From: Herbidospora daliensis
GTDB taxonomy: Bacteria; Actinomycetota; Actinomycetes; Streptosporangiales; Streptosporangiaceae
Length of the DNA stretch: 64,000 nucleotides
Assembly (NCBI RefSeq): GCF_001570585.1
Contig: NZ_BBXF01000005.1
Span: 620,001 to 684,000, forward strand
Reading direction: 5' to 3'
The notes under the pieces are model-generated. The model ran no database searches and was not told the origin of the DNA. It saw nothing but the letters and a program-made list of their open reading frames with translations. Made by a program: the position numbers and the translations under genes. How positions within the stretch are numbered: the first letter of the stretch is position 1; each line of letters opens with the position of its first letter. Positions 1 through 8,306 of the stretch are shown piece after piece.

Positions 1-611
1 ACGGCCTGCGGGTCACCAACACGTCCCAGAACGGGACCACACTCACCAACTCCCAGGTCAACGGTTCCATCCAGGGTCTGTTCGTGGAGGACTCCGGTCA
101 GCACGGCGTCTACGTCCAGGACAGCGGAAACTCCGTGACCGACTGGAACCTCTCCGACAGCTGGATCGCGTCGAGCGGCGGCGACGCCGTCAAACTCGAG
201 AACTCCGCCGGTTGGACGGTCGAGCGCAACCACGTCTACGGCGTCGGCGGCACCGGCATCAACGCCGGCCGGCTGTTCGCGAGCAGCATCAGCGACAACT
301 ACGTCGAGGACTTCGGCGTCAACGGCATCGGCGTGACCGTCCAGGGCGACGCCGCGAGCACCGTCGTCGGCAACCGGGTCTTCCAGTTCAACGGCGCCGG
401 CACCACCTACCTGACCATCAAGCAGGTCAACTACGGCACCGGGAACGTGGCCGTGACCGGCAACGCCGTACGCGGCAACGGATCGGGCACCGGGCTGTCC
501 TACCAGCGCGGCGGCAACCAGCTCACGGTGACCTCGACGGGCAACTCGGTCACCAACGTGACCACCCAGCGCAGCGTCGGCGCCGGCGTCACCCTGTCGA
601 GCGGGTTGTGA
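1..611 (+). CDS. Secreted right-handed beta-helix protein, 3' part only
   Basis: The frame is open from the first bases of the window (codons begin at base 3) to the TGA at 609-611, so only the last ~200 residues are visible. They form successive ~20-residue rungs rich in Asn, Gly and Val ending in turns such as GNSVTDWNLSDSWI, GDAVKLENSAGWTVERNHV and ASTVVGNRVF, which is the pattern of the pectin-lyase-like right-handed parallel beta-helix. Such proteins are usually exported polysaccharide lyases or hydrolases. The substrate cannot be read from this fragment and the catalytic rungs may lie upstream. The stop overlaps the GTG of the next gene (GTGA), so the two are probably co-translated and may act on the same polymer. 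Confidence 0.75.
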   Translation, partial: GLRVTNTSQNGTTLTNSQVNGSIQGLFVEDSGQHGVYVQDSGNSVTDWNLSDSWIASSGGDAVKLENSAGWTVERNHVYGVGGTGINAGRLFASSISDNYVEDFGVNGIGVTVQGDAASTVVGNRVFQFNGAGTTYLTIKQVNYGTGNVAVTGNAVRGNGSGTGLSYQRGGNQLTVTSTGNSVTNVTTQRSVGAGVTLSSGL

Positions 612-2083
612 ACCGGCCCCGCAGGGCGTTCGCCGCTCTGATCACCGGCCTGATCACCGTGCTGATCACCGGCCTGGCCTCGGCCGTGGTCTGGTCGTCT
701 CCGACGGCCTCGGCCGCCGGGTGCGACACCGCGTGCAAACTGTTCACCGACGCGGCCGGGCTGAGTCAGCAGATCCCGAAACCGTTCGGGTGGGGCATCG
801 GCGACCACGCCGAGACGAGCACCGTCGTCTGGAACGGCCAGTACTTCATGTACTACCGGACCTTCATCAGCCCGAGCGGGCAGATCTGCGGCTTCGCCCA
901 GGGAATCGCGCTCGCGACCTCCGGCGACGGCGGGAACACCTGGGTTCAGCACAACGGAGGCAGGCCGCTCGCGGGGCTGCAGTCGGTGCAGCAGTACGGC
1001 GACCCCTGCCACAACGACGACGGCGCCACGAGCACGCGGATCTTCGCTCCGGACGTGATCGTGGACAACGGTCGCCTGCTGATGGTGTTCGAGCAGCGCG
1101 ACTGGCGGCCGAACGGGAACGGGCCCGGTCGGGGCCGGGCGCTGCACTCCGTCCGCTGGGTGACGAGCTCCAATGGGATCGGCTGGTCGAACAGCACCCG
1201 GTTGTTGAAAGAGGGACCGGTCGGCGATCGATTCGACGAGGTGGGCACGCCCGACGTCGAGAAGGACGGGTCAGGCTACGTGCTGACCTTCCACTTTCAC
1301 GACTCCACGGGACGGCTGACGCAGGGCCGGGCGACGGTTCGGCTCCCGGCACTGGTGGAGGACTACTCCGGCGGCAGGTTCCCGTTCTCCCTCAGTCCCG
1401 CTCCCTCGTGGGCGAACTACGGGATGGGGATGGGCGACATGCGCCGCGAGGCCGACGGTTACTGGTATCTCATCTTCGAGGCCTTCGGCGGCGCGAACGG
1501 CGTGTGCAACCAGTCCGATTCGCAGACGTCGGTCGGCGTCGCCCGCAGCACCGACGCGGTGAACTGGACCGTCCGCAGCGCGCCCCTGATCAGGGGGGTG
1601 GGCACGAGTTGCGGCTGGGACATGCCCTCCTGGCAGCTCATCGGCGACGCACGCGGCATCGTCACCCCCGACGACCCTCCCAACGGTCGTGAGCTGGTGC
1701 GGTGGACCATCGTCGACAAGGTCGCTCCCGTACAGGTCACCTCGGGTTCTCAGTTGCGGCAGAACCAGTTCCTGCCGGCGCCGCACTGCCTGGGGAATGG
1801 GTCCACCCGCCTCTGCATGCAGGACGACGGCAACCTGGTGCACTACCGCAACGGCGACAACTTCGTCATCTGGGCCAGTGACACGAGCGGCAGCCGGGCC
1901 ACCCGTGCCTATCTCCAGTACGACGGCAATCTCGTCCTGCTCCGGGCCGACGGCAGCCCGGTCAGGGCCACCGCGACCGACGGACGGCCGGGCGCGCGGC
2001 TGGACGTGCTGGGCGACCGCCTGCAGATCGATCACTACGGCAACACGGTGTGGCAGCGGGTGTCCGGCCAGCGCGGAATGTGA
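608..2083 (+). CDS. Exported beta-propeller glycoside hydrolase-like protein with C-terminal bulb-lectin domain
   Basis: The likely start is GTG 608, overlapping the previous stop, because it is followed at once by a signal peptide (RPRR, then a long hydrophobic stretch ending PTASAA). The frame is open further upstream but that part is antisense-like. Residues ~40-350 have repeated WNGQYFMYYR-, FAPDVIVDNGRLLMVFE-, GTPDVEKDGSGYVLTFHFHD- and DGYWYLIFEAFGG-type blades, the five-bladed propeller pattern of GH43/GH32-like or sialidase-like proteins. The last ~110 residues carry QDDGNLVHY and QYDGNLVLL, two copies of the QxDxNxVxY sugar-binding signature of bulb-type (mannose-binding) lectins, with a third degenerate repeat. 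Probable role: exported polysaccharide hydrolase anchored by a lectin module. The exact GH family is uncertain. Confidence 0.7.
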   Translation: MNRPRRAFAALITGLITVLITGLASAVVWSSPTASAAGCDTACKLFTDAAGLSQQIPKPFGWGIGDHAETSTVVWNGQYFMYYRTFISPSGQICGFAQGIALATSGDGGNTWVQHNGGRPLAGLQSVQQYGDPCHNDDGATSTRIFAPDVIVDNGRLLMVFEQRDWRPNGNGPGRGRALHSVRWVTSSNGIGWSNSTRLLKEGPVGDRFDEVGTPDVEKDGSGYVLTFHFHDSTGRLTQGRATVRLPALVEDYSGGRFPFSLSPAPSWANYGMGMGDMRREADGYWYLIFEAFGGANGVCNQSDSQTSVGVARSTDAVNWTVRSAPLIRGVGTSCGWDMPSWQLIGDARGIVTPDDPPNGRELVRWTIVDKVAPVQVTSGSQLRQNQFLPAPHCLGNGSTRLCMQDDGNLVHYRNGDNFVIWASDTSGSRATRAYLQYDGNLVLLRADGSPVRATATDGRPGARLDVLGDRLQIDHYGNTVWQRVSGQRGM

Positions 2084-2216
2084 TCCGGGCTTCGGAGAAT
2101 TATCCGTTCGTGCCAACGCATTGCCCGAACGCGCCGACCGCCCCGGCTCGCCTTGCCCGCCCGAATTCCGCGGCCGACCATCAAAACGCAATGGCGTTTC
2201 CCGGAAAGGGCGAAGC

Positions 2217-2456
2217 ATGGGAATTCTCAAAAAGGCGGCGGTAGGTCTGGCGATCGCCGGAGCGGCGGTCTCCCTGACGGGAACCGCCGTGGTCGGCACG
2301 GCTTCGGCGTCGACCACGATGGCGCTCAAGATCTACAAGGGTTATCCCGACATGGGTAACTGCAATTACTGGCGGAGCGCCGTCAAGGCCACCGGTCTGC
2401 GGGTTTCCGCCTGCACGCACCACCCTGAGAACAATTGGTATTTCTACTCGTACTAG
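2217..2456 (+). CDS. Small exported peptide, two cysteines, unknown function
   Basis: A 79-residue protein starting at ATG 2217 behind a purine-rich ribosome site (GGAAAGGG at 2203-2210). It has a clear Sec signal peptide (MGILKKA, hydrophobic core, cleavage near ASA-ST at residues ~30-32), leaving a mature peptide of about 47 residues rich in Tyr, Trp, Asn and His with exactly two cysteines (NCNYW and SACTHH), which could form one disulfide. I do not recognise the family. A 14-bp perfect palindrome follows at 2473-2486. It could be a small exported antimicrobial, inhibitor or signal; nothing in the sequence decides. Confidence 0.6.
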   Translation: MGILKKAAVGLAIAGAAVSLTGTAVVGTASASTTMALKIYKGYPDMGNCNYWRSAVKATGLRVSACTHHPENNWYFYSY

Positions 2457-2472
2457 AAACGGCACCCTAGGT

Positions 2473-2486
2473 TTTCCGGCCGGAAA
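2473..2486. other. Perfect 14-bp palindrome downstream of small peptide gene
   Basis: TTTCCGGCCGGAAA reads the same on both strands, 17 bases after the stop of the 79-residue peptide gene and 44 bases before the next start. It may be a terminator-like structure without a loop or an operator for the gene at 2530; the sequence alone does not decide. Confidence 0.35.
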
Positions 2487-2529
2487 GTCCAGGGTCCACA
2501 AAGCGTGGGGCGGCGGGCACACTCGGGGC

Positions 2530-3105
2530 ATGCGCTTACGTTCCCGGGTGTCCCGTGTCCTCGTCGCGGTCGTCGTCGCCGTCGCGGTCGTGTTCGTGCC
2601 CGCCGGGCCGGCGTCGGCCGGGATCTGGCAGATGACCGACTCGTTCGAGCCGGGCACCAATCCGGCGTCCCGGTGGGCGTGGACGCAGGTCGGCACCTGC
2701 TGGGGGCCGACGTACCAGCCCAGTGCCCAGTCCCCTCGGACCGGCAGCGGGATGGCGTACTGGGAGGTGCTCTGGAACCGCGAGTGGTGCTCGATCGGGC
2801 GGCGGATCACGCTCACGCCGGTGCTGAGCAGGCCGGGGATCACGTGTACGGCGGGTGTCTGGGCGAAGCTGCGGGGGACGGCTCCGCAGCTGAACGTCGA
2901 GGTGATCGATCCGGCCACGTTCTCGTACATCGCGCTGAAGTCGGTGCCCGACCCCGGGTGGGTCGACGGGTGGACGTTCCACTCGGTGACGTGGACGGCG
3001 CAGCGGGCCGACGTCCTGCTGCGGTTCGCCGGGTTGCGGATGGGGACGGGGCCCTACACCGCGGCCTTCCACCTCGACGACGTCGTCGTGCAGTGCGTCT
3101 ACTGA
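2530..3105 (+). CDS. Exported hypothetical protein with jelly-roll-like core
   Basis: 191 residues starting at ATG 2530, with a signal peptide (MRLRSRVSRV, a long valine-rich hydrophobic run, cleavage near ASA-G at ~30). The mature part has four or more cysteines (GTCWGP, EWCSIG, GITCTAG, VQCVY), many aromatic residues, and ends AAFHLDDVVVQCVY. The F/HLDDV strand at the end is common in carbohydrate-binding jelly-roll domains (CBM4/9-like), so a small extracellular carbohydrate- or protein-binding domain is plausible, but this is inference from pattern only. Its last bases overlap the 3' end of the convergent lactonase gene by 7 bases. Confidence 0.6.
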   Translation: MRLRSRVSRVLVAVVVAVAVVFVPAGPASAGIWQMTDSFEPGTNPASRWAWTQVGTCWGPTYQPSAQSPRTGSGMAYWEVLWNREWCSIGRRITLTPVLSRPGITCTAGVWAKLRGTAPQLNVEVIDPATFSYIALKSVPDPGWVDGWTFHSVTWTAQRADVLLRFAGLRMGTGPYTAAFHLDDVVVQCVY

Positions 3106-3938
3106 GCCCGGACGAACGGGGCCGCCGGGCGGCCGGGGGGCATGCCGTCGGCGGCGAAGAGGGCTCCGGCCGGCGGGCCTGAGGTCAGGCCGAGGGCGGC
3201 GGAGGTGACGAACAGGCGGCCGTCGGTGAGGCAGACGCTCGTGGGCTGGGGGGTCGGCACGTCGACCACCCGGTCGAGGCGGCCGTCGGGGGTGTAGCGG
3301 CGGACCTGGGAGCCGCCCCAGATCGCCACCCACAGGTGGTCGTCGGCGTCGACGGTCATGCCGTCGGGGCCGCCCTCCTCGATCGTGGCGAAGACGGCCG
3401 GGTCGCCCAGGTCGCCGGTCGAGGGGTCGACGGCGTGCCGGTCGATGCGGCCTTCGGCGCTGTCGGCCAGGTACATCGTGCGGCCGTCGGCGGTGAAGGC
3501 CGGGCCGTTGGGAATGGTCAGGCCGGTGCGGACCGGCGTGACCGCCAGGTCGGGGCCGACCCGGTAGAGCACGCCCGCGCCCGGCGTGGAGTCGTAGGGC
3601 ATCGCGCCCGCCCACATACGGCCCGAGGGGTCGCAGACGGCGTCGTTCATGCGCGAGGTCGGGGGCACCGGCCGGTCGAGCCAGATCACTGAGCCGTCGT
3701 GCTCGTCGAGCAGGGCGAAGCCCTGGCCCGCGGCGGCCAGCCACCGGCCCGGCTCGCCCTGGATAGGCGCGACGGCGCCGAGCGGGACGTCCAGGCGGAA
3801 CAGCTCCTCAGGGTCGGCGGGCTTGTCGGCCGAGACGGTGAGCAGGCGGCCGGCCAGGATGTCGACGAAGACCAGCCGCCCGTCGACCCAGCGGGCGCCC
3901 TCGCCCAGCTCGCAGTCGATCGCACTCCAGACGTCCAT
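3099..3938 (-). CDS. SMP-30/gluconolactonase-family sugar lactonase (probable galactonolactonase)
   Basis: About 279 residues with the SMP-30/regucalcin signature set: metal-ligand Glu in LGEGARW near the N-terminus, RMNDAVCDPSGRMWAG, IPNGPAFTADGRTMYLADS and GGPDGMTVDADDHLWVA, all on beta-propeller blades. The family hydrolyses sugar lactones using a divalent metal. Start choice: an upstream ATG at 3950 overlaps the kinase stop (ATGA), but the bases between the two ATGs contain AGGAGA placed just before ATG 3938, so I prefer 3938 (MDVWSAI). Last gene of the galactose-oxidation unit, where it would open galactonolactone to galactonate between the dehydrogenase and DgoD. Specificity for galactonolactone is inferred from context. 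Confidence 0.85.
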   Translation of the reverse strand: MDVWSAIDCELGEGARWVDGRLVFVDILAGRLLTVSADKPADPEELFRLDVPLGAVAPIQGEPGRWLAAAGQGFALLDEHDGSVIWLDRPVPPTSRMNDAVCDPSGRMWAGAMPYDSTPGAGVLYRVGPDLAVTPVRTGLTIPNGPAFTADGRTMYLADSAEGRIDRHAVDPSTGDLGDPAVFATIEEGGPDGMTVDADDHLWVAIWGGSQVRRYTPDGRLDRVVDVPTPQPTSVCLTDGRLFVTSAALGLTSGPPAGALFAADGMPPGRPAAPFVRAQ

Positions 3939-3946
3939 GGTTCTCC

Positions 3947-4879
3947 TCATCGGATGACGGATCCGGGCAGGGTGTCGAGCAGGGCCAGTTCGGAACGGGT
4001 GGGCAGGCCCTCCCAGTCGCCCTCGGAGGCGACCGCGAACGCGCCGACGGTGACGGCCCGGCCGAGGCGGGCGGTCAGGTCGAGATCGTCGAGCATCCCC
4101 GACAGGTACCCCGCGACGAACGCGTCACCCGCGCCGACCACGTCGGCGACCCTGACCCGCCGGGCGGGGGCGTGCACGGTCGCGGTCGCGGTGTGGCCGG
4201 TCGCGCCGTCGGCGCCGCGTTTGACCACGACGTCGCGCACGCCGAGGTCGAGCAGCGCGCCCACCCGGTCCTGTTCCGTCGTCGCGGCGGCGGGGGCGAC
4301 GAGGTCGAGTTCGTCGTCGGAGGCGACGACGACCGTGAGCGAGGAGGCCAGCGGGCGCAGCGCTGCGGCGGCCGTGGCGCGGTCCCACAGGCGGGCGCGG
4401 TGGTTGACGTCCAGGCAGACCGGGACGCCGGAGGCGACGGCGGCGCGCACCGCCTCGGCCGGCCCCGGGCCGAGCGCGGGGGTGACGCCGGTGACGTGCA
4501 GCAGCGCGGGCGGCGGGTCGAGGGCGGGCAGCACGTCGGCGGGCGACAGGAACGAGGCGGCCGAGCCGGCCCGGTGGTAGATGACCCGGGTCAGTTCGCC
4601 GACCCTGCGCTCGAACAGCACCAGGCCGGTGGGGCCCCGGTGGTCGGTGCGGGTGTACGCCACGTCGACGCCCTCGGCGCGCAAAGTGCGCAGCACGAGT
4701 GCGCCCGTCTCGTCGTCGCCCACCAGACCGGCCCAGCGCACCGGGTGGCCGAGCCGGGCCAGGCCGATCGCGACGTTCGACTCCGCGCCCGCGACCGACA
4801 ACCGCATGCCGCCGCCGAGCCGGATCGGGCCGTCGGCGCGCAGGGCGGCCATCGTCTCGCCGAAGGTCACGACGGTCAC
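3947..4879 (-). CDS. PfkB-family 2-keto-3-deoxy sugar acid kinase
   Basis: 310 residues of the ribokinase/PfkB fold. The N-terminus has GETMAALRADGPIRLGGGM and the AGAESNVAIGLARLG substrate/Gly-rich region, and the C-terminus has the family anion-hole/catalytic motif VVGAGDAFVAGYLSG with the catalytic Asp. The closest type by sequence feel is 2-keto-3-deoxygluconate kinase (KdgK). In this operon, between KDPG-type aldolase and lactonase and with galactonate dehydratase upstream, it would phosphorylate 2-keto-3-deoxygalactonate (De Ley-Doudoroff pathway), normally done by the unrelated DgoK. Its start overlaps the aldolase stop by 4 bases and its stop touches the lactonase leader, so it is translationally coupled. 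KDG versus KDGal preference cannot be read. Confidence 0.85.
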   Translation of the reverse strand: MTVVTFGETMAALRADGPIRLGGGMRLSVAGAESNVAIGLARLGHPVRWAGLVGDDETGALVLRTLRAEGVDVAYTRTDHRGPTGLVLFERRVGELTRVIYHRAGSAASFLSPADVLPALDPPPALLHVTGVTPALGPGPAEAVRAAVASGVPVCLDVNHRARLWDRATAAAALRPLASSLTVVVASDDELDLVAPAAATTEQDRVGALLDLGVRDVVVKRGADGATGHTATATVHAPARRVRVADVVGAGDAFVAGYLSGMLDDLDLTARLGRAVTVGAFAVASEGDWEGLPTRSELALLDTLPGSVIR

Positions 4880-5544
4880 GGCGTCTCCAGGAACCGGCGC
4901 ACGCGGGCCGTCAGTTCGCCGAGGTCGCCGCCCGCGGCGGCGTCGCCGACGAGCGGGGAGCCCACGCCGACCGCGACCGCCCCGGCCGCCAGGTACTCGG
5001 CGGCCTCGGCCGGTCCCACCCCGCCGACGGGGACGAAGGGGATGTCGGGGAAGGGGTCGCGCAGCGCCCGCAGATGCCGCACCCCGCCGAGCGAGGCGGG
5101 GAACAACTTGATCGCGGCGGCCCCGGCGGCGCGGGCGGCGACGACCTCGGTCGGGGTGAGCGCCCCGGCGAGCACCGGCAGCCCCAGCGTGACCCCGGCC
5201 CCGACGGCCTCGCTGACCGCCGGGGTGACCAAAAACGAGGCGCCCGCGTCGGCCGCCCGCCGGGCGTCGCCGGCGGTGACGACGGTGCCCGCGCCGAGAT
5301 GCGCGCCGGGGCCGAGGGCGGCCCGCGCGTCGCGGATCACCTCCGGCGCCCCGGCGGTGACCAGGGAGACCTCGATCAGCCGCACGCCCTCGGCCGCGAG
5401 GGTCAGGACCGTGTCCAGCGCGGCCCGGGGGTCAGTGCCCCGGACGATCGCCAGCAGGCGGTGCTCGGTCAGATCGGAGAGAAAGTCCATCACCACGTCC
5501 GTTCCGCGGCCGCCGGGACCGCTGTGTTCAGAAGCGCCGGACAT
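4876..5544 (-). CDS. KDPG/KDPGal aldolase (bifunctional eda-type)
   Basis: 222 residues from the ATG at 5544, which shares its A with the preceding stop (TGATG); an internal ATG at 5490 (MDFLSDLTEHRLL) would give ~204 residues, nearer the usual family length, so the first 18 residues are doubtful. Class I aldolase features: LLAIVRG, the Glu of LIEVSL, GAGTVVT, FLVTP, the Schiff-base lysine in IKLFPAS, and the phosphate loop VPVGGVGP. Function: splits 2-keto-3-deoxy-6-phosphogluconate or -galactonate into pyruvate and glyceraldehyde-3-phosphate, the last step of the pathway encoded here. Confidence 0.87.
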   Translation of the reverse strand: MSGASEHSGPGGRGTDVVMDFLSDLTEHRLLAIVRGTDPRAALDTVLTLAAEGVRLIEVSLVTAGAPEVIRDARAALGPGAHLGAGTVVTAGDARRAADAGASFLVTPAVSEAVGAGVTLGLPVLAGALTPTEVVAARAAGAAAIKLFPASLGGVRHLRALRDPFPDIPFVPVGGVGPAEAAEYLAAGAVAVGVGSPLVGDAAAGGDLGELTARVRRFLETP

Positions 5545-6362
5545 CAGCGCAGCCGTCCCGCCGTGATGACGAGCCGCCAGGTCAGTTCCCCCGACGCGGG
5601 CACTTCCGCCGTGTCGCCTGGCCCGGCTTCCGCCACGTCGAAGACGGTGCCCAGCATGGGTTCGACGCCGATGCTCCGGTAGGGCGCGTCGTCGGGGAAG
5701 CCCCCCAGGTTGCGCCACAACGCGGTGCCCACCGGCACCCCCGAAGGCGCTTCGACGCGCAGGTCGAGATGGTCGGTCCCGTCCTCGACGCGCACCGACG
5801 CGCAGCGCAGCACCGCCCCGGCGGCCGAGCCGTCGGCGGGGCCGAGCCGGTCGAGGGCCAGGCCGAACGGGTCGGGCCAGTGCCCCTCCACGTAGGGCGC
5901 GCCGGGCGGCCAGGCCGTGTCGAGCAGGGGCGCGGCCTCGGGGTAGAGCCGCAGCGGGGTTCCGGGCGGCGCGATCAGCCGGGCCCGCTCGCTGAGGTCG
6001 AGCAGGGCGTGCGCCGACCAGACGAAGCGGAAGCCCGGGTCAGCCGACAACCGGTAGGTCGCCACCACCGCCCCGGCCTCCGCGCCGACCGTGCGGGTCA
6101 GGTCGAACCCGTCGCACTTGACCGTCGCGCGGGCGGGGGTGCCCGTCCAGGGGCGGCTCCAGGCGTCGCCGTGGTCGGGCCGGCCCCGGACCGTCGGCAC
6201 GCACTCCTCCAGGCCGCCGGCGTCCACGAACGGCGCGCCCGGCAGGACCAGCTCGCGGGCGGGGTCGGGGCGGGACCACAACCATTCCCGGCCGCCGCCG
6301 GACAACGACGTCCAGCGGCCGCCCAGCGCGAGGTCGAAACGGGCCGAGAGCAGGATCACCAT
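5544..6362 (-). CDS. Aldose 1-epimerase-like (galactose mutarotase superfamily) protein
   Basis: 272 residues. Start ATG 6362 overlaps the end of dgoD (ATGGTGA). Features of the galactose-mutarotase-like beta-sandwich: LGGRWTSLSGGGREWLW near the N-terminus (the strand that normally reads GGxIxSLxxxxxEWL), FVDAGGLEECVPTV, FRFVWSAHALLDL and a C-terminal strand TWRLVITAGR. The canonical catalytic His/Glu pair is not obvious, so it may be a binding or non-classical epimerase protein. Being inside the galactose-oxidation operon, it probably supplies the beta-anomer for the dehydrogenase or processes a galactose-derived sugar. Confidence 0.65.
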   Translation of the reverse strand: MVILLSARFDLALGGRWTSLSGGGREWLWSRPDPARELVLPGAPFVDAGGLEECVPTVRGRPDHGDAWSRPWTGTPARATVKCDGFDLTRTVGAEAGAVVATYRLSADPGFRFVWSAHALLDLSERARLIAPPGTPLRLYPEAAPLLDTAWPPGAPYVEGHWPDPFGLALDRLGPADGSAAGAVLRCASVRVEDGTDHLDLRVEAPSGVPVGTALWRNLGGFPDDAPYRSIGVEPMLGTVFDVAEAGPGDTAEVPASGELTWRLVITAGRLR

Positions 6363-7501
6363 TCGGCCACCGCGCCGTCGTCGTGCCGCCAGACCGGGTT
6401 GCGCCAGGCGTGGCCGACCTTGTCGACCCGCCTGACCTCGGCCTCGTCGATGTCCACGCCGAGGCCGGGGCCGAGCGGGCGGGCGACGTATCCGCCGGTG
6501 AAGCGGAACACCTCGGGGTCGGTGACGTAGTCGAGCAGGTCGGCCCCCTCGTTGTAGTGGATGCCGATCGACTGCTCCTGGATGAGGAAGTTGGGGGCGG
6601 CGAAGGCCACCTGGAGGCTCGCGGCCAGGGCGAGCGGGCCGAGCGGGCAGTGCGGGGCGAGCCGGGCGTCCCACACCTCGGCGAGCGCGGCGATGCGCCG
6701 GGTCTCGGAGATGCCGCCCGCGTGCGACAGGTCGGGCTGCACCACGGCGACGCCGGCCTCCAGCACCGGGCGGAAGTCCCAGCGCGAGTAGAGCCGCTCG
6801 CCGACCGCCACCGGCACGCCCGAGGCGGCGACCACGCCGGGCAGCAGGTGCGGGCGGTCGGGCAGCACGGGCTCCTCGGCGAACATCGGCTGGAACTCCG
6901 CGATGAGCGGCAGGATCCGGCGGGCGTCGGCCGCGCCGATCCGGCCGTGGAAGTCCACCGCCAAGTCGCGGTCGGGGCCGAGCGCCTCGCGGGCCGCCGC
7001 GATCCGGTCGACGACGCCCGACACGGCGGCGGGGCCGGCGAGCGCGGGCATGCGTCCAGAAGCGTTGATCTTGACGGCGGTGAAACCCGCCTCGACGCGG
7101 GCGGCGATGCCGTCGGCGAGTTCGGCGGGTTCGTCGCCGCCGGTCCAGGCGTAGACGCGGGCGCGGTCGCGGACGTGGCCGCCGAGCAGCGCGTGCACCG
7201 GCACGCCGTAGGTCTTGCCCGCGATGTCCCAGAGCGCCTGGTCGAGCCCGGCCAGGGCGCTCGACAGCACCGGGCCGCCCCGGTAGAAGCCGCCGGTCGC
7301 CATGACCTGCCAGTGGTCCTCGACGCGCAGCGGGTCGCGGCCGGTCAGGTATTCGGCCAGCACGTGGACGGCCGCCCGCACCGCCTCGGCGCGTCCCTCG
7401 ACGACGGGTTCGCCCCAGCCGACCACGCCGGCGTCGGTCTCCACCCGGCAGAACAACCAGCGGGGCGGCACGAGGAAGGTCTCGACCTTGGTGATCTTCA
7501 C
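6356..7501 (-). CDS. dgoD: D-galactonate dehydratase
   Basis: 381 residues of the mandelate racemase/muconate lactonizing (enolase) superfamily. It follows E. coli DgoD, as I remember it, over its whole length: start MKITKVETF.VPPRW, GVVGWGEPVVEGRA, GFYRGGP, and a C-terminus WRNPVWRHDDGAVAEW. Counting from the start gives Asp183 and His185 in VDFHGR, Glu209 in FAEEPV, Glu235 in VGERL and His284 in APHCPLGP, the positions of the Mg ligands and the two acid/base histidines of the family. It dehydrates D-galactonate to 2-keto-3-deoxygalactonate. GTG start at 7501 overlaps the SDR stop (GTGA). This gene fixes the pathway identity for the whole operon. Confidence 0.93.
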   Translation of the reverse strand: MKITKVETFLVPPRWLFCRVETDAGVVGWGEPVVEGRAEAVRAAVHVLAEYLTGRDPLRVEDHWQVMATGGFYRGGPVLSSALAGLDQALWDIAGKTYGVPVHALLGGHVRDRARVYAWTGGDEPAELADGIAARVEAGFTAVKINASGRMPALAGPAAVSGVVDRIAAAREALGPDRDLAVDFHGRIGAADARRILPLIAEFQPMFAEEPVLPDRPHLLPGVVAASGVPVAVGERLYSRWDFRPVLEAGVAVVQPDLSHAGGISETRRIAALAEVWDARLAPHCPLGPLALAASLQVAFAAPNFLIQEQSIGIHYNEGADLLDYVTDPEVFRFTGGYVARPLGPGLGVDIDEAEVRRVDKVGHAWRNPVWRHDDGAVAEW

Positions 7502-8226
7502 GCGGAGTCCTTCACCGCGGTCCAGCCGCCGTCGACGACCAGCGTGGTCCCGGTGATGTACGAGCTCTCCGCGCTGGCCAGGAAGGTGACGGCGGCGGCG
7601 ACCTCGTCGGGGCGGCCGAACCGGGCGGCCACGGTCGCGGCGACGCTGCGCCGCCGGTCCTCCTCGCCGATGCCCTCCCAGGCGGCGGTGAGGATCGGGC
7701 CGGGCAGCACGGTGTTCACCCGGACCGCCGGGCCGTACTCGACGGCGAGCTGGCGGCCGAGCGAGACCAGGCCGCCCTTGGCGGCGGCGTAGGCCGGGTG
7801 GCCGGGCATGCCCACCAGGGCGTGCACCGAGGAGGTGAGCACCACCGCTCCCCCGCTCTCGCGCAGCAGCCCGGCGCAGGTGTGCACGGCCAGGTAGGCG
7901 GCCTTCAGGTTGACCGCGAGCTGGCGGTCCCAGTCGTCCTCGGCCAGTTCGTGGGCGGGCGCGCCGACCGAGGTGCTGGCGTTGCTGTGCAGCACGTCGA
8001 GGCGGCCGAACTCGGTGCGGGCCAGGTCGGCGACGCGCCGCCAGGTCGCCACGTCGGCCACGTCGCCGGTCACCGGCACCAGGCCTGGCCGGGCGGCCAG
8101 CTCGGCCACGTCGACCGCGATCACGCGGGCGTCCTCGGCCAGGAAGCGATCCACCACCGCCGCGCCGATGCCCGACGCCGCCCCGGTCACCACGGCGACC
8201 TTCTCCGACAACAATCCGCGTCCCAT
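7498..8226 (-). CDS. Short-chain dehydrogenase (probable galactose 1-dehydrogenase)
   Basis: Classical SDR of ~242 residues: cofactor motif VVTGAASGIGAA, the DVAD adenine-site acid, SNAS in place of NNAG, catalytic Ser in VVLTSSVHALVG, YAAAKGG (Tyr-x-x-x-Lys) and a C-terminal ITGTTLVVDGGW. First gene of the galactose-oxidation operon, reading away from the AraC gene, so oxidation of D-galactose (or a related aldose) to its lactone is the natural role; this is inference from context. Start: ATG 8226 gives a normal SDR N-terminus, but in-frame TTG codons at 8241, 8238 and 8256 precede it and a GGAAAGAG lies upstream of 8241, so a slightly longer form is possible. Confidence 0.8.
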   Translation of the reverse strand: MGRGLLSEKVAVVTGAASGIGAAVVDRFLAEDARVIAVDVAELAARPGLVPVTGDVADVATWRRVADLARTEFGRLDVLHSNASTSVGAPAHELAEDDWDRQLAVNLKAAYLAVHTCAGLLRESGGAVVLTSSVHALVGMPGHPAYAAAKGGLVSLGRQLAVEYGPAVRVNTVLPGPILTAAWEGIGEEDRRRSVAATVAARFGRPDEVAAAVTFLASAESSYITGTTLVVDGGWTAVKDSA

Positions 8227-8260
8227 GGCTTCAGTCAACAAGTGTTCTCTTTCCAATCCA

Positions 8261-8278
8261 ATGTCTGTTTCATGTCTG
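8261..8278. promoter_or_regulatory. Direct repeat ATGTCTG x2, candidate AraC-type half-sites
   Basis: In the ~80-bp divergent region between the SDR operon and the AraC gene, ATGTCTG occurs at 8261-8267 and 8272-8278, i.e. repeated with an 11-bp period, one helical turn. AraC-family activators commonly bind direct repeats in phase on one face of DNA. This is a candidate site for the neighbouring regulator; it is short and could be chance. Confidence 0.4.
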
Positions 8279-8306
8279 CACCTGGACGATCCGCCATACT
8301 GGGCGT

